The notes beneath the pieces are model-generated. The model was not told the origin of the DNA, did not search any database, and was given only the letters and a program-made list of their open reading frames with translations. A DNA stretch of 64,000 bases from Streptococcus sanguinis (GTDB lineage Bacteria; Bacillota; Bacilli; Lactobacillales; Streptococcaceae), in contig NZ_LR134002.1 of NCBI RefSeq assembly GCF_900635155.1, positions 2,161,001 to 2,225,000 of the forward strand. Direction: 5' to 3'. A program made the translations under genes and the position numbers. This document shows, one piece after another, positions 17,512 to 30,010 of this stretch; within the stretch, counting starts at the first letter, position 1, and each line of letters begins with the position of its first letter.

Positions 17512-20500
17512 TTATTTAAGAACAATATTTTCTTCAGTTTCAAATCCATCTGGCAGTTCTGTCACTTCGTTGATAATTTCAACTTCATTGACAGCCTGAG
17601 GTTCCAGATTGCGGTAGCGGGCCATACCAGTACCAGCTGGGATAATCTTACCGATGATAACATTTTCCTTGAGGCCAAGCAGATGGTCTTTCTTACCACG
17701 GATAGCAGCATCTGTCAGGACACGAGTTGTTTCCTGGAAGGAAGCTGCAGACAGGAAGCTATTTGTCTCAAGGGAAGCCTTGGTGATTCCCATGAGGACT
17801 GGACGAGCTGTCGCAGGCACACCGCCTGAGATAACCACATCACGGTTAGCATCTGTAAAGTCTGTAATATCCATGAGAGTTCCCATGAGAAGATCTGTAT
17901 CTCCTGGATCCATGACACGCACCTTGCGAATCATTTGACGAACCATTACTTCGATGTGTTTGTCGCCAATTTCTACCCCTTGGCTGCGGTAAACTTTTTG
18001 TACTTCAGCAAGCAGATAAGTTTCAACAGACAAGACATCGCGGACGGCCAGCAAGTGCTTCGGCTGGATAGAACCTTCAGTCAAGGCAGCACCGCGAGAG
18101 ACTTGGTCGCCCACTTCAACCTTCATGCGGGCTGTAAATGGCACCACATATTCACCTTCGCCAGTCGCACCTGTAACAAAGACTTTCTTAGTCCGAGTAG
18201 AAGCATCTTCTTCGATGGCAGTAACTTCACCCTTGACTTCAGTGATGACCGCTTCCCCTTTCGGATTGCGGGCTTCAAAGATTTCTTGGACACGAGGAAG
18301 ACCTTGTGTGATATCGGTATTAGAGGCAACACCACCCGTGTGGAAGGTCCGCATGGTCAGCTGTGTACCAGGTTCCCCGATAGATTGGGCAGCGATGGTT
18401 CCGACTGCTTCACCGACTTCAACTGCATCACCCGTTGCCAAGTTGATACCGTAACAATGACGGCAGACACCATGGCGGGTGTTACATGTAAAGACAGATC
18501 GAATCGTCACTTCGTCAACACCAGCATTAACAATTTCGCGCGCCTTGTCTTCGGTGATCAATTCATTTGGACCAATAATGACAGCACCAGTTTCTGGATG
18601 TTTAACTGTTTTCTTAGTGTAACGACCATTTAGGCGCTCTTCCAGAGACTCGATCATTTCCTTGCCTTCTGTGATAGAAGTGATGAGCAAGCCGCGATCT
18701 GTACCACAGTCATCTTCACGGATAATCACATCTTGGGCAACGTCAACCAGACGACGAGTCAGGTAACCTGAGTCGGCAGTCTTAAGGGCCGTATCTGTCA
18801 TACCCTTACGAGCACCGTGGGTAGAGAAGAACATTTCCAAAACAGACAGACCTTCACGGAAGTTAGACAAGATTGGCAATTCCATGATACGTCCATTTGG
18901 CGCAGCCATCAGACCACGCATACCGGCCAACTGGGAGAAGTTAGAGATGTTACCCCGCGCTCCAGAGTCCATCATCATAACGATAGGGTTCTTCGGATCC
19001 TGGTTGGCAACCAGACGTTTTTCCAATTTCTCACGAGCTGCCCGCCACTCAGCAGTAACTGCATTGTAGCGTTCATCGTCAGTGATCATACCACGGCGGA
19101 ATTGTTTAGTAATTTGTTCAACACGCTTGTGGGATTCTTCAATAATCTCAGCCTTGTCTTCGACAACTGGGATATCAGCGATACCCACTGTCAGACCAGC
19201 CAAAGTAGAATGGTGATAACCCAAGTTCTTCAAGCGGTCAAGAAGAGCAGATGTTTCTGTTGTACGGAAGCGTTTGAAGATTTCTGCGATAATGTTCCCC
19301 AGATTTTTCTTCTTAAACGGAACATTGATCTCAAGCTGTTCAATAACTTCCTTGATGTCTTGTCCTGACTCCAAGAAGTACTTAGCTGGCACACCTTCTG
19401 TCAAGTTAGCATTAGTTGGCTCTTGCAGATAAGGCAATTCCTCTGGCATAATCGCGTTAAAGAGAATTTTACCAACAGTTGTAATCAAAATCTTATGCTT
19501 CTGGTCTTCTGTCCAAGGCTTATTGAGACTGTCCGTTGCAATACCAACACGAGTATGCAAGTGAACATAGCCGTTGCGGAGGGCCATGACCGCCTCATCC
19601 ATATCCTTGAAAATCATGCCTTCTCCTTCGCGGCCAGCCTCTTCCATGGTCAGGTAGTAGTTCCCCAAGACCATATCCTGAGATGGTGTTACAACTGGTT
19701 TACCATCTTTTGGATTCAAGATGTGCTCAGCAGCCAGCATGAGGATACGAGCTTCAGCTTGCGCTTCCTCTGACAATGGTACGTGGATGGCCATTTGGTC
19801 ACCGTCAAAGTCGGCATTGTAGGCTTCACAGACCAGTGGATGCAAACGCAGAGCTTTACCGTCAATCAGAACTGGCTCAAAGGCCTGAATTCCCAAACGG
19901 TGAAGGGTCGGTGCGCGGTTAAGAAGCACTGGGTGTTCCTTGATCACTTCTTCCAGAATATCCCAGATACGCTCATCTCCACGCTCTACCAAGCGTTTGG
20001 CAGCTTTAACGTTCTGCACGATATCGCGAGCAACGATTTCCCGCATCACAAACGGCTTGAAGAGCTCAATCGCCATTTCACGCGGCACACCACATTGATA
20101 CATTTTCAACGTAGGACCAACAGCAATAACGGAACGACCTGAGAAGTCAACCCGTTTACCCAGCAAGTTTTGACGGAAACGACCTTGTTTCCCTTTAAGC
20201 ATGTGGCTCAGAGACTTGAGCGGACGGCTGCCTGGCCCAGTAATTGGACGGCCGCGGCGACCGTTATCAATCAAAGCGTCAACCGCTTCCTGAAGCATAC
20301 GCTTCTCATTTTGAACGATGATACCAGGTGCATTCAACTCAAGCAAACGAGCCAAACGGTTGTTCCGGTTGATAACACGGCGATAGAGATCGTTGAGGTC
20401 AGAAGCCGCAAAACGACCACCATCCAGCTGAACCATCGGACGCAAATCTGGCGGAATAACCGGCAGGATGTTGAGGACCATCCATTCTGGCTTATTGCCA

Positions 20501-21159
20501 GACTTGTAGAAGGCATCCAAGACATCCAAGCGACGGACAGCCTTGATCCGCTTTTGACCTGAAGCAGTTTTCAATTCTTCTTTGAGGACAGCAATCTCAG
20601 CTTCCAAGTCCACTTGTTTCAAGAGGTCTTGAATAGCTTCTGCTCCCATTTTGGCTACAAATGAGCCTGCACCATACTCGCGTAAACGCTCACGGTACTC
20701 ACGTTCCGTCATGATTGACTTGTGCTCTAGCGGTGTATCCTTAGGGTCAATCACTACATAAGCCGCAAAATAAATGACTTCTTCCAAGGCACGTGGGCTC
20801 ATATCCAAAGTGAGCCCCATGCGGCTTGGAATTCCTTTAAAGTACCAAATATGTGAAACAGGTGCCTTCAATTCAATGTGGCCCATACGCTCACGGCGAA
20901 CCTTGGCGCGGGTTACTTCAACACCACAGCGGTCACAGACGATTCCTTTGTAACGAATCCGCTTGTACTTACCACAGGCACATTCCCAGTCCTTGGTTGG
21001 ACCGAAGATCACTTCGTCAAAAAGGCCTTCGCGTTCTGGTTTCAGGGTTCGGTAATTGATTGTTTCAGGTTTCTTCACTTCCCCATAAGACCATGAACGG
21101 ACCTTGTTAGGAGAAGCTAGGGTGATTTGCATACTTTTAAAACGATTTACATCAACCAC
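17512..21159 (-). CDS. rpoC: RNA polymerase beta' subunit
   Basis: Largest subunit of RNA polymerase. The 1215-residue product has the N-terminal zinc ribbon ([20 protein letters not shown]), the lid/rudder region, the catalytic Mg-binding [12 protein letters not shown], the bridge-helix segment and the second zinc site ([13 protein letters not shown]). Length is normal for streptococci and there is no sign of interruption. Second gene of rpoBC, 41 bases after rpoB. Confidence 0.99.
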   Translation of the reverse strand: MVDVNRFKSMQITLASPNKVRSWSYGEVKKPETINYRTLKPEREGLFDEVIFGPTKDWECACGKYKRIRYKGIVCDRCGVEVTRAKVRRERMGHIELKAPVSHIWYFKGIPSRMGLTLDMSPRALEEVIYFAAYVVIDPKDTPLEHKSIMTEREYRERLREYGAGSFVAKMGAEAIQDLLKQVDLEAEIAVLKEELKTASGQKRIKAVRRLDVLDAFYKSGNKPEWMVLNILPVIPPDLRPMVQLDGGRFAASDLNDLYRRVINRNNRLARLLELNAPGIIVQNEKRMLQEAVDALIDNGRRGRPITGPGSRPLKSLSHMLKGKQGRFRQNLLGKRVDFSGRSVIAVGPTLKMYQCGVPREMAIELFKPFVMREIVARDIVQNVKAAKRLVERGDERIWDILEEVIKEHPVLLNRAPTLHRLGIQAFEPVLIDGKALRLHPLVCEAYNADFDGDQMAIHVPLSEEAQAEARILMLAAEHILNPKDGKPVVTPSQDMVLGNYYLTMEEAGREGEGMIFKDMDEAVMALRNGYVHLHTRVGIATDSLNKPWTEDQKHKILITTVGKILFNAIMPEELPYLQEPTNANLTEGVPAKYFLESGQDIKEVIEQLEINVPFKKKNLGNIIAEIFKRFRTTETSALLDRLKNLGYHHSTLAGLTVGIADIPVVEDKAEIIEESHKRVEQITKQFRRGMITDDERYNAVTAEWRAAREKLEKRLVANQDPKNPIVMMMDSGARGNISNFSQLAGMRGLMAAPNGRIMELPILSNFREGLSVLEMFFSTHGARKGMTDTALKTADSGYLTRRLVDVAQDVIIREDDCGTDRGLLITSITEGKEMIESLEERLNGRYTKKTVKHPETGAVIIGPNELITEDKAREIVNAGVDEVTIRSVFTCNTRHGVCRHCYGINLATGDAVEVGEAVGTIAAQSIGEPGTQLTMRTFHTGGVASNTDITQGLPRVQEIFEARNPKGEAVITEVKGEVTAIEEDASTRTKKVFVTGATGEGEYVVPFTARMKVEVGDQVSRGAALTEGSIQPKHLLAVRDVLSVETYLLAEVQKVYRSQGVEIGDKHIEVMVRQMIRKVRVMDPGDTDLLMGTLMDITDFTDANRDVVISGGVPATARPVLMGITKASLETNSFLSAASFQETTRVLTDAAIRGKKDHLLGLKENVIIGKIIPAGTGMARYRNLEPQAVNEVEIINEVTELPDGFETEENIVLK

Positions 21160-21200
21160 TATTTCTTACCTTTCTTCATTTTCTAAATCAGTGTGTATTC

Positions 21201-24200
21201 TTATTCTTTTCCTTCAGCCTCAAAAGCTGCTTTCGCTTCTTGAGCTGCTTTTTCACGCGCTTTTTCAAGATCGTCAACGTGAATCACATCATCATCTTCA
21301 CCTTCGTCTAGGTCACGCAGTTCTACTTCATTGTCATCTTCATCGAGAACGCGCATATCCAGACCAAGAGATTGCAATTCTTTGACAAGAACGCGGAAGG
21401 ATTCTGGCACACCTGGTTTTGGAATTGGTTTCCCTTTGGTAATAGCTTCATAAGCCTTCAAACGTCCATTGACATCATCTGACTTGTAAGTCAGGATTTC
21501 TTGCAGAACGTTAGAAGCACCGTAAGCTTCCAAGGCCCAAACTTCCATCTCACCAAAACGTTGTCCACCAAATTGAGCTTTACCTCCGAGCGGCTGTTGA
21601 GTAACCATTGAGTAAGGACCTACTGAGCGGGCATGGAGTTTGTCATCTACCATGTGGTGGAGCTTGATCATGTACATGACACCGACAGATACACGGTTAT
21701 CAAACGGCTCACCGGTACGTCCGTCATAAAGAATAGTCTTGGCATCGCTGTCCATACCAGCTTCGCGCACTGTATCCCAGAGATCTTCTGAGCTTGCTCC
21801 ATCAAAGACTGGAGTTGCAATATGGATGCCCAAGTTACGTGCTGCCATACCAAGGTGAAGCTCCATAACCTGACCAATGTTCATACGAGATGGTACCCCG
21901 AGTGGATTCAACATGATATCAACTGGTGTTCCATCTGGCAAGTAAGGCATGTCTTCCACAGGAACGATACGGGATACAACCCCTTTGTTTCCGTGACGAC
22001 CGGCCATCTTATCTCCGACCTTGATTTTACGTTTTTGAGCGATGTAGACGCGAACCAGCATATTAACGCCAGATTGCAATTCATCACCATTAGCACGGGT
22101 AAAGATTTTCACGTCACGAACCACTCCATCGGCACCATGTGGCACACGCAGAGAGGTATCGCGGACTTCACGAGACTTGTCTCCGAAGATAGCGTGCAAG
22201 AGACGTTCCTCAGCAGAAAGGTCTTTTTCACCCTTAGGGGTAACTTTACCTACTAGGATATCACCTTCCTTGACTTCCGCCCCGATGCGGATAATACCCA
22301 TTTCGTCCAGATTGCGCAAGGCATCTTCCCCTACGTTTGGAATTTCGCGGGTAATTTCTTCTGGGCCAAGCTTGGTGTCACGAGTTTCTGATTCGTATTC
22401 TTCCAAGTGAACAGAGGTGTAGACGTCGTCTTTCACCAGACGCTCACTCATGATAACCGCATCCTCGAAGTTGTAACCTTCCCATGTCATGTAGGCAACG
22501 ATTGGGTTTTGTCCCAGGGCCATTTCTCCATTTTCCATAGAAGGTCCGTCAGCGATAAAGTCGCCTTTTTCAACGACATCGCCAACTTTTACCAAGGTAC
22601 GTTGGTTGTAAGCAGTTCCCGAGTTAGAACGACGGAATTTTTGAATTTGGTAAACATCAAGAGAACCATCTTCACGGCGAACTTCAACCTTGTCTGCATC
22701 CGCATAGGTAACCTTACCATCATGCTGGGCAATGACCGCTGCACCAGAGTCGTGGGCAGCTTGGTATTCCATACCAGTACCGACATAAGGCGCTTTTGGA
22801 TCAATCAAAGGCACAGCCTGACGCTGCATGTTGGCACCCATGAGAGCACGGTTGGAGTCGTCATTTTCTAAGAAAGGAATACATGCTGTCGCTACGGCAA
22901 CTACCTGCTTAGGCGATACATCCATGTAGTCTACTTGGTCTGATGGGAATTCTTGGTTATTACCTTGGTGGCGTCCCATAACGATAGGCTCAGCAAAGCC
23001 GCCTTTTTCATTCAGCTTAGAGTTGGCCTGCGCTACGATAAATTCATCTTCCTCATCAGCTGTCAGCCAAACGATTTCGTTAGTTACTACGCCAGCTTCA
23101 CGGTCTACCTTACGGTAAGGAGTCTGAATAAAGCCATATTTGTTAAGATGTCCATAAGAAGACAAGTTATTGATCAAACCGATGTTTGGTCCTTCAGGCG
23201 TTTCAATTGGACACATACGGCCATAGTGAGTATAGTGCACGTCCCGCACTTCATAACCAGCGCGGTCACGTGTCAAACCACCAGGTCCCAAGGCAGAAAG
23301 ACGGCGCTTGTGAGAGAGCTCAGACAGCGGATTGTGTTGGTCCATGAACTGTGACAACTGAGAAGAACCAAAGAATTCTTTAATGGCTGCAGTCACTGGA
23401 CGGATGTTAATGATTTGCTGTGGAGTCAGTACTTCATTGTCTTGAACAGACATCCGTTCGCGAACATTACGCTCCATCCGAGAAAGTCCCAGACGGACTT
23501 GGTTAGCCAAAAGCTCACCAACAGCACGAATACGACGGTTCCCCAAGTGGTCAATATCGTCCACACGACCGATACCTTCAGCCAAGTTGAGGAAGTAGCT
23601 CATCTCAGCCAAGATATCAGCTGGTGTTACAATCCGTACCTTGTCAGAAGGATTTGCGTTACCAATGATAGTTACAACGCGGTCTGGATCAGTTGGTGCC
23701 ACAACCTTGAACTTTTGCAATTCTACAGGATCTGTCAAGACAGCTGAGTCGTTTGGAATATAAGTGATTTTGTTCAAACCATTGTCCAGCTGCTCTGCAA
23801 TGCTGTCAATCACACTGCGGGTCATAACTGTACCAGCTTCAACCAAGATTTCTCCTGTTTCAGCATCTACCAATGGCTCTGCAATTGTTTGGTTCAGCAA
23901 GCGTGTCTTGACGCTGAGTTTTTTATTAATCTTGTAGCGACCTACTGCTGCCAAGTCATAACGATGCGGATCAAAGAAACGCGCTTCAAGAAGGGAACGA
24001 GAACTTTCAGCCGTCTTAGGCTCCCCTGGACGAAGACGCTCATAGATTTCTTTCAGGGCTTCATCTGTACGAGAGTCCATTGGGTTCTTGTGGATATCTT
24101 TTTCAATGGTATTGCGCACCAAGTCGCTGTCACCAAAGATGTCCAAGATCTCATCATCACCTGAGAAACCAAGCGCACGCACCAAAGTGGTAAATGGAAT

Positions 24201-24767
24201 CTTCCGTGTCCGGTCAATACGAGTGTAGGCAATGTCTTTTGAGTCTGTTTCCAACTCTAACCAAGCACCGCGGTTAGGAATAACCGTTGAACCGTAGCCA
24301 ACTTTTCCGTTTTTGTCAACTTTATCGTTAAAGTAAACCCCTGGAGAACGCACCAACTGGGATACGATAATCCGCTCACCACCATTGATGATGAAAGTTC
24401 CCATTTCAGTCATGATTGGGAAATCACCAAAGAAGACTTCCTGAGTCTTGATTTCACCAGTTTCCTTGTTAATTAGACGGAAAGTCACAAAGATTGGCGC
24501 TGAATAGCTAGCATCGTGAATGCGTGCTTCTTCCAGCGTATATTTAGGCTCACGGATTTCATAGCCGACAAATTCCAATTCCATGGTGTCGGTAAAGTTT
24601 GAAATAGGAAGTACATCTTCAAAGACTTCCTTCAGACCATGATCCAAGAAATCTTGGAACGAATCCGTTTGGATTTCAATCAAATTTGGTAAATCAAGAA
24701 CTTCCTTAATTCTTGAAAAACTACGACGGGTACGGTGTTTACCGTATCGAACTTCATGTCCTGCCAA
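21201..24767 (-). CDS. rpoB: RNA polymerase beta subunit
   Basis: Catalytic beta subunit, 1188 residues. The start codon is TTG (complement of 24765-24767) behind an AAGGAG site, giving [20 protein letters not shown], the usual streptococcal N terminus. The rifampicin-binding cluster reads [20 protein letters not shown] followed by [13 protein letters not shown], the wild-type pattern, so no rifampicin-resistance change is visible there. The C-terminal tail is strongly acidic ([20 protein letters not shown]), as in close relatives. Confidence 0.99.
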   Translation of the reverse strand: MAGHEVRYGKHRTRRSFSRIKEVLDLPNLIEIQTDSFQDFLDHGLKEVFEDVLPISNFTDTMELEFVGYEIREPKYTLEEARIHDASYSAPIFVTFRLINKETGEIKTQEVFFGDFPIMTEMGTFIINGGERIIVSQLVRSPGVYFNDKVDKNGKVGYGSTVIPNRGAWLELETDSKDIAYTRIDRTRKIPFTTLVRALGFSGDDEILDIFGDSDLVRNTIEKDIHKNPMDSRTDEALKEIYERLRPGEPKTAESSRSLLEARFFDPHRYDLAAVGRYKINKKLSVKTRLLNQTIAEPLVDAETGEILVEAGTVMTRSVIDSIAEQLDNGLNKITYIPNDSAVLTDPVELQKFKVVAPTDPDRVVTIIGNANPSDKVRIVTPADILAEMSYFLNLAEGIGRVDDIDHLGNRRIRAVGELLANQVRLGLSRMERNVRERMSVQDNEVLTPQQIINIRPVTAAIKEFFGSSQLSQFMDQHNPLSELSHKRRLSALGPGGLTRDRAGYEVRDVHYTHYGRMCPIETPEGPNIGLINNLSSYGHLNKYGFIQTPYRKVDREAGVVTNEIVWLTADEEDEFIVAQANSKLNEKGGFAEPIVMGRHQGNNQEFPSDQVDYMDVSPKQVVAVATACIPFLENDDSNRALMGANMQRQAVPLIDPKAPYVGTGMEYQAAHDSGAAVIAQHDGKVTYADADKVEVRREDGSLDVYQIQKFRRSNSGTAYNQRTLVKVGDVVEKGDFIADGPSMENGEMALGQNPIVAYMTWEGYNFEDAVIMSERLVKDDVYTSVHLEEYESETRDTKLGPEEITREIPNVGEDALRNLDEMGIIRIGAEVKEGDILVGKVTPKGEKDLSAEERLLHAIFGDKSREVRDTSLRVPHGADGVVRDVKIFTRANGDELQSGVNMLVRVYIAQKRKIKVGDKMAGRHGNKGVVSRIVPVEDMPYLPDGTPVDIMLNPLGVPSRMNIGQVMELHLGMAARNLGIHIATPVFDGASSEDLWDTVREAGMDSDAKTILYDGRTGEPFDNRVSVGVMYMIKLHHMVDDKLHARSVGPYSMVTQQPLGGKAQFGGQRFGEMEVWALEAYGASNVLQEILTYKSDDVNGRLKAYEAITKGKPIPKPGVPESFRVLVKELQSLGLDMRVLDEDDNEVELRDLDEGEDDDVIHVDDLEKAREKAAQEAKAAFEAEGKE

Positions 24768-25160
24768 GTTTTTACTCCTTTATGATAAGATACTAAGCCC
24801 TTGATAAAGCGAGAAGAAATGTGTCTCTGTCTCAAGGCTCTTTAGGGCGAGTTCTGTGAAATGTTTTCAGAGGAAAATCCTCTGTCATTTACAATGCTGC
24901 AAACAGCCACAATCAGTCCCTTTTGTTTAATTTTCAGAAAAATTAAATTATGGTTACATAATTCTTTTTTCCTAAAAATAGGCACAAAAAGAGCAGCTAA
25001 ATCTGACTTATTCAAGTTTGATTTAACTGCTGTAAGCTTCTATTTGGACAATATTTCAAATAAAGCACACGACAAATTATTGTTATCATTATACCTTATT
25101 TAGCTAGAAATTGCAAGGATTTCATCCGCTTTCTGAAAAGTTAAAACTGTTCTTGATGCG
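24768..25160. other. rpoB leader and pbp1b 3' region
   Basis: Nearly 400 bases without a gene. It holds the pbp1b terminator (24986-25031), an AT-rich promoter zone for rpoB, and in the rpoB leader an imperfect stem AGCCTTGA/TCAAGGGCT (about 24792-24840) just ahead of the ribosome site. No ORF or known riboswitch pattern was found. Confidence 0.5.
24986..25031 (-). terminator. Intrinsic terminator after pbp1b
   Basis: Twelve-base arms AGCAGCTAAATC (24992-25003) and GATTTAACTGCT (25020-25031) pair with one wobble; a T run follows on the minus strand (24986-24990). Confidence 0.75.
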
Positions 25161-27575
25161 CTAGTTCCCTTGCCGATTATTGTTAGAATTGGAGCTGGAA
25201 TTAGAATTAGAGGTAGAACCGCCCAGTATAGCTGACCAAGCCTTCTGATAATCCGCATCTGATGCCCCGATACCAAACCGGTAGGTCGTGGTCGGAGCAC
25301 CGTTTTTAGCCCAATAGCTAGGCACTGTCGGACCGCTGAGATTAACAGAGCGGCCGTTCACCGTTACTGTACCTGGCTTTTCCCCTGTGGACTTGAGTAC
25401 ATCAGACTTAATCACACTCGGATCAAGAGTGAACTTATCACCAACACCCCAGGCATTCGGATCTGCCTGATAGATAGCATCTGCCATATAGGCCATGTAG
25501 GAAGCGTTATTGTTATAACCAGTCAACGCCGCCATAGAGCTATTATCATCATGACCAATCCAGCCTCCCAAAGTCATCTTTGGAGTAGAAAGCATCAGCC
25601 ACATATCACCGTTGGTGTTGGTCGTTCCAGTCTTACCAATCCAATCGGCTCCAGCCAAGGTTCCATTGACCTGACTGATTCGAGATTTGTAGGTCGTAGT
25701 AGCCCCAGAATTGATAACTCCCCGCATGAGCTCCTGCATAATCGTAGCAGCTGCTGGGCTGTAAATCTGAACAGGATTGGCCTTATGCTGGTAAATCACC
25801 TTGCCATCTCGGTCTGTGATTTTTTCAACCATGTATTTTTTCTGGTAGGTTCCATTATTAGCCAAGGTTTGGAAACCATTGGTGTGCTGAGCTACAGATA
25901 CTTCAATTCCCCCGCCCATAGGCAGACTCTCAATGCTGTAGTCATCAATGTAATAGCCCATTTTTTCCATATAGCCACGGACATTGACACCTTTTTCGCG
26001 TAATCCGCGGTAAGTCCAATAAGCCGGGATATTCCAAGAAGTATTGAGCGCTTCTTGCAGGTCCATCATGGCTGTACCACGGCTGTCCACGTGCATGATT
26101 GGATCGCCGCTTGAAAAGTTAGTTGGATAATTGGAAAGAACGCTGGCACTACCCATCAGACCTTGGTCAATAGCAATCCCATAAGCAAGAATCGGCTTAA
26201 TAGTCGAACCCGGTGATCGTTCCGTATCAAAGGCGTGATTGTTCTGATTGGAAGCATAGTCTCTGCCTCCTACAAAGCCAATCACAGCACCGGTTTTATT
26301 ATCCAAGAGGACATTTCCCACTTCAACTGCGCCAGTTCCGTCGTCCAAGATGCCGCCATAGTTGGCTACTGCATTTTGCATAGCCGTATGAATGTTCTTG
26401 TTAATTGTGGTGGTGACAGTATAGCCGCCATCGCTCAGTTCCTTAGCGGCCAATTCCTTGTAGGCTTTGACAGTGTCATTGTTTTTCAGCTCTTGCTGAG
26501 AAACATTATCCCGCTGAATCAAGTACTCGTACATGGTCTGCTGGGCTTCTTCGACTGCTGTGTAGTAAAGGTAGCCATGCGAAGATTTTTCCGAGCTTTC
26601 AGAAGGCTTGAAATCCTTGGTCAAGTCGTAGTCCTTGTACTCCTTGTACTCTTTCTCGCTTAGCTTGCCCGTCCGATACATATTATAGAGCACATCCTTG
26701 GCACGTTCCAAGCCCAGAGCCATATCCCCTTCACTCTTGAGACTGCCATCCGCTGCATAAGGCGAATAAACAATCGGGCTCTGTGGCAAGCCAGCAATAA
26801 AAGCAGACTGGGGCACTGTCAAATCCTTAGCAGAAACACCAAAAATCCCTTGAGCAGCTTCTTCCACACCGGCGATATTCTGCCCCTTATTGTTGCGCCC
26901 GAAAGGCGAAACGTTCAAGTAAGTCGTCAAAATATCATCCTTGGACATGTAGCGCTCCAAAGCCATCGCATCAACAATCTCCGCCGCTTTCCGCTTGAAG
27001 GTCGGCGCATCGCCCACCACCTGCTGCTTGATCAACTGCTGGGTAATGGTTGACCCCCCGCTAGACGAGCCAACTCCAACAACTGAACCGAGCGTAGCCC
27101 GAAGCACAGCCTTGGGCACCACTCCGTTATGCGTTTCAAAATTCTCATCCTCTGTAGCGATAACGGCTTTTTTTACATTTTCAGAGATGGCGTCACTCTT
27201 AACCGGAATGCGGAGCAAATCATTGTCCACTTCTGCAATCAAGCTGCCATCGGCATAGGTAAGTTTAGAAATACCAGAGATATTATTCACCTGCTTGACC
27301 AGCTCTTCTTGCTTGGGCACTTCCACCTTACTGAAAAGACTAGCTGCATAGCCTATCCCAATCCCAGCACCGATGACGCCACCGAAGAAGATAAACACAA
27401 AAGCCATATTCATCAGAAGTTTAAAAGTCCGCAAGAAAACAGCAAAAACATCACCGATAGACCAGCCATTGTTGCCACTAACGATCTTCTTGCTCCATTC
27501 TGGAAGATGTATTTTTTTGATAAACTGCTGGGCTTTTCCCCAGAACTCTTTTAATTTCTCTATTAATTGTTCCAA
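25161..27575 (-). CDS. pbp1b: Class A penicillin-binding protein 1b
   Basis: Bifunctional peptidoglycan synthase anchored in the membrane. In 804 residues: cytosolic head, one membrane segment (about 56-80), a GT51 glycosyltransferase domain with [11 protein letters not shown] at 141-151, then a transpeptidase domain with SxxK at S457-K460 (SPGSTIKP), and KTGTT further on. The C-terminal tail is Ser/Asn-rich and low complexity. Divergent from tyrS; located upstream of rpoB as in related streptococci. Confidence 0.95.
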   Translation of the reverse strand: MEQLIEKLKEFWGKAQQFIKKIHLPEWSKKIVSGNNGWSIGDVFAVFLRTFKLLMNMAFVFIFFGGVIGAGIGIGYAASLFSKVEVPKQEELVKQVNNISGISKLTYADGSLIAEVDNDLLRIPVKSDAISENVKKAVIATEDENFETHNGVVPKAVLRATLGSVVGVGSSSGGSTITQQLIKQQVVGDAPTFKRKAAEIVDAMALERYMSKDDILTTYLNVSPFGRNNKGQNIAGVEEAAQGIFGVSAKDLTVPQSAFIAGLPQSPIVYSPYAADGSLKSEGDMALGLERAKDVLYNMYRTGKLSEKEYKEYKDYDLTKDFKPSESSEKSSHGYLYYTAVEEAQQTMYEYLIQRDNVSQQELKNNDTVKAYKELAAKELSDGGYTVTTTINKNIHTAMQNAVANYGGILDDGTGAVEVGNVLLDNKTGAVIGFVGGRDYASNQNNHAFDTERSPGSTIKPILAYGIAIDQGLMGSASVLSNYPTNFSSGDPIMHVDSRGTAMMDLQEALNTSWNIPAYWTYRGLREKGVNVRGYMEKMGYYIDDYSIESLPMGGGIEVSVAQHTNGFQTLANNGTYQKKYMVEKITDRDGKVIYQHKANPVQIYSPAAATIMQELMRGVINSGATTTYKSRISQVNGTLAGADWIGKTGTTNTNGDMWLMLSTPKMTLGGWIGHDDNSSMAALTGYNNNASYMAYMADAIYQADPNAWGVGDKFTLDPSVIKSDVLKSTGEKPGTVTVNGRSVNLSGPTVPSYWAKNGAPTTTYRFGIGASDADYQKAWSAILGGSTSNSNSSSNSNNNRQGN

Positions 27576-27637
27576 GTTTGATTCTCCTTGTTATCTTCCC
27601 ATTATACCAAATATCTATGATTTATTTCAAGGAAACA

Positions 27638-27665
27638 TTGCTATTTAAAAGCATTATGATACAAT
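27638..27665 (+). promoter_or_regulatory. Promoter of tyrS
   Basis: TTGCTA (27638-27643), 16 bases, TACAAT (27660-27665) with TGA before it (extended -10). The resulting leader of about 55 bases contains a 7-bp hairpin AAGCCAA/TTGGCTT (27693-27710) followed by only a few T; it is too short for a T-box, unlike many Firmicute tyrS leaders. Confidence 0.65.
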
Positions 27666-27726
27666 AGAGTAACATAAATTTAAAATATAGATAAGCCAAT
27701 TTCTTGGCTTTTAGAATAGGAGAGAC

Positions 27727-28986
27727 ATGATGCACATTTTTGATGAGCTAAAAGAACGTGGCTTGGTATTCCAAACCACTGATGAAGCAGCTTTACGCAA
27801 GGCCTTAGAAGAAGGACAAGTCTCTTATTATAGTGGATACGATCCGACCGCTGACAGCCTGCACCTTGGCCACTTGGTAGCCATTCTGACTAGCCGTCGC
27901 TTGCAACTAGCTGGACACAAACCCTACGCTCTAGTCGGAGGAGCAACTGGATTGATTGGCGATCCATCCTTTAAGGATGCAGAGCGCAGTCTCCAAACCA
28001 AGGAAACCGTAGAAGGCTGGGTAAAATCTATCCAAAATCAGCTTTCTCGCTTTCTGGACTTTGAAAAAGGCGATAATAAGGCCGAAATGGTCAACAATTA
28101 TGACTGGTTTAGCAGCATTAGCTTTATCGACTTCCTGCGCGACGTCGGCAAATACTTTACTGTCAACTACATGATGAGTAAAGATTCCGTTAAGAGCCGG
28201 ATTGAGACAGGGATTTCTTATACAGAATTCGCCTACCAGATCATGCAAGGATATGACTTCTATATCCTCAATCAAAACCACGGCATAACCCTGCAAATCG
28301 GTGGCTCTGACCAGTGGGGGAATATGACAGCAGGTACAGAGCTCCTGCGCCGCAAGGCTGACAAGACTGGCCATGTGATGACCGTTCCACTCATTACCGA
28401 CGCTACTGGCAAAAAATTCGGCAAGTCAGAAGGTAATGCTGTCTGGCTCAATCCTGACAAGACTTCTCCTTACGAAATGTATCAATTCTGGATGAATGTC
28501 ATGGACGCAGACGCTATCCGCTTCCTGAAAATTTTTACCTTCCTATCCTTGGATGAGATCGAAGAGATTCGCCAACAATTTGAAGCAGCACCACACGAAC
28601 GCTTGGCGCAGAAAGTCCTAGCTCGCGAAGTGGTCAGTCTGGTTCACGGTCAAGAAGCTTACCAGGAAGCCCTCAACATCACTGAGCAGCTCTTTGCTGG
28701 AAATATCAAGAACCTATCCGTTAAGGAACTCAAACAAGGTCTGCGAGGTGTTCCTAACTATCAGGTCCAAGCAGAAGACGACCTCAATATTGTAGAACTG
28801 CTTGTGACAGTTGGCGTGGTAAACTCCAAACGTCAAGCCCGCGAGGACGTCCAAAACGGCGCTATCTATGTCAATGGTGAACGCATCCAAGATTTAGACT
28901 ATGTCCTCAGCTCCTCAGATAAACTGGAAGGCGAGCTGACAGTTATCCGCCGCGGTAAGAAGAAATACTTTGTCCTGACCTACTAA
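27727..28986 (+). CDS. tyrS: Tyrosyl-tRNA synthetase
   Basis: Charges tRNA-Tyr. The 419-residue class I synthetase has the HIGH-type motif HLGH at 46-49, the tyrosine/tRNA-binding region [21 protein letters not shown], the KMSKS-type loop KFGKS, and a C-terminal S4 RNA-binding domain (about 350-419, [18 protein letters not shown]). Either of two adjacent ATG codons could start it; the first follows AGGAGAG closely. Single-gene unit with its own terminator. Confidence 0.97.
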   Translation: MMHIFDELKERGLVFQTTDEAALRKALEEGQVSYYSGYDPTADSLHLGHLVAILTSRRLQLAGHKPYALVGGATGLIGDPSFKDAERSLQTKETVEGWVKSIQNQLSRFLDFEKGDNKAEMVNNYDWFSSISFIDFLRDVGKYFTVNYMMSKDSVKSRIETGISYTEFAYQIMQGYDFYILNQNHGITLQIGGSDQWGNMTAGTELLRRKADKTGHVMTVPLITDATGKKFGKSEGNAVWLNPDKTSPYEMYQFWMNVMDADAIRFLKIFTFLSLDEIEEIRQQFEAAPHERLAQKVLAREVVSLVHGQEAYQEALNITEQLFAGNIKNLSVKELKQGLRGVPNYQVQAEDDLNIVELLVTVGVVNSKRQAREDVQNGAIYVNGERIQDLDYVLSSSDKLEGELTVIRRGKKKYFVLTY

Positions 28987-28990
28987 AGAT

Positions 28991-29019
28991 AAAAATCCGA
29001 TTACCTGAATCGGATTTTT
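28991..29019 (+). terminator. Intrinsic terminator after tyrS
   Basis: Arms AAAAATCCGA and TCGGATTTTT pair around a short loop, five bases after the tyrS stop; symmetrical A/T flanks could work in both directions. Confidence 0.8.
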
Positions 29020-29078
29020 CTATGTTTTACCAAGAAGAAGTCATTCAGCTATATAAAAACAATAGAAAGAGAGCGCCT

Positions 29079-29927
29079 ATGAAACCAAAACTCGCCCGCT
29101 TTGCCCAAGCTCCGGCTCTGGCCTGTCCACTCTGCCAGCAAAGCTTAGCTATGGAAGAAAACAGCCTCAAGTGCCCCAATCGCCATTCCTACGACATCGC
29201 CAAATTCGGTTATGTCAATCTAGCTCCCCAGGCTAAACAAGCTAAAGACTATGACAAAACGAGCTTTCAAAATAGGCAATTCATCTTGGAAGTCGGCTTT
29301 TATCAGCATATCCTAGACGCGTTGCTGGATCTGCTGCAGGCTCTTCCTGAAGAACAGACCATCCTAGACGTCGCTTGCGGAGAGGGCTACTATGCTCGAA
29401 AAATTCAGGAAGAATTTCCCAACAAAGAAATTTACGCTTTTGATTTATCCAAAGATTCTATCCAGTTAGCTGCCAAAAGCGATCAGAGCCTTGCTGTAAA
29501 ATGGTTCGTCGGTGATTTGGCACACTTGCCCGTTCAGGATCAAAGCATAGATGTCTTGCTGGACATCTTCTCACCAGCTAACTATCATGAATTTCAGCGA
29601 GTATTGAAAAAAGAGGGGCTTATCATTAAAGTCATCCCAACAGAAAACCATCTGAAAGAAATTCGTCAAAAAGCTGCTCAGTATCTGGACAAGAAAGATT
29701 ATTCTAATCAAGATATCATCCAGCACTTCCAGAAACACTTTACAATCCTATCTAGAAAGACTGTAGAATCCACACATGCTCTGCATTCTGAGGAGAAAAC
29801 TGCCCTGCTGCAGATGACTCCTTTACTCTTTCATGTTGAAAAAAAACTAATCAATTGGGAGCAGCTTACACATGCCACCATTTCAGCCGAGATTCTTATC
29901 GGAAAACTAAAACAAGCAAAAATCTGA
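29079..29927 (+). CDS. rlmA: 23S rRNA (guanine-N1)-methyltransferase RlmA
   Basis: Methylates a guanine in the peptide-exit-tunnel region of 23S rRNA; the Gram-positive RlmA-II type modifies G748 and affects tylosin/telithromycin response. The 282-residue product opens with a zinc finger CPLCQQ...CPNRHSYD (two Cys, Cys and His ligands) and then YVNLAP, followed by a Rossmann SAM site ILDVACGEGYYA. The start MKPKLARF with an AGAAAGAGAG site is chosen; a 19-codon upstream extension runs into the tyrS terminator. Subtype II is inferred from the genus. Confidence 0.88.
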   Translation: MKPKLARFAQAPALACPLCQQSLAMEENSLKCPNRHSYDIAKFGYVNLAPQAKQAKDYDKTSFQNRQFILEVGFYQHILDALLDLLQALPEEQTILDVACGEGYYARKIQEEFPNKEIYAFDLSKDSIQLAAKSDQSLAVKWFVGDLAHLPVQDQSIDVLLDIFSPANYHEFQRVLKKEGLIIKVIPTENHLKEIRQKAAQYLDKKDYSNQDIIQHFQKHFTILSRKTVESTHALHSEEKTALLQMTPLLFHVEKKLINWEQLTHATISAEILIGKLKQAKI

Positions 29928-29967
29928 GCATCTTTCAATAAAAAATGATGTTATAGCAGCCATTTTA

Positions 29968-29995
29968 AAAACGCAGACAAGCCTGTCTGCGTTCT
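29968..29995. terminator. Bidirectional terminator between rlmA and msmK
   Basis: Perfect stem ACGCAGACA/TGTCTGCGT with a 4-base loop, T-rich on the plus side and TTTT on the minus side; serves the convergent rlmA and msmK genes. Confidence 0.8.
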
Positions 29996-30010
29996 TTGTT
30001 TATCAACTGA

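Noticed and set aside
24765-24767. Missing start codon of rpoB
   Set aside because: TTG with a good AAGGAG site gives the expected [10 protein letters not shown] terminus; TTG starts are known for streptococcal rpoB.
27666-27726. T-box leader for tyrS
   Set aside because: Leader is only about 55 bases and lacks T-box signatures.
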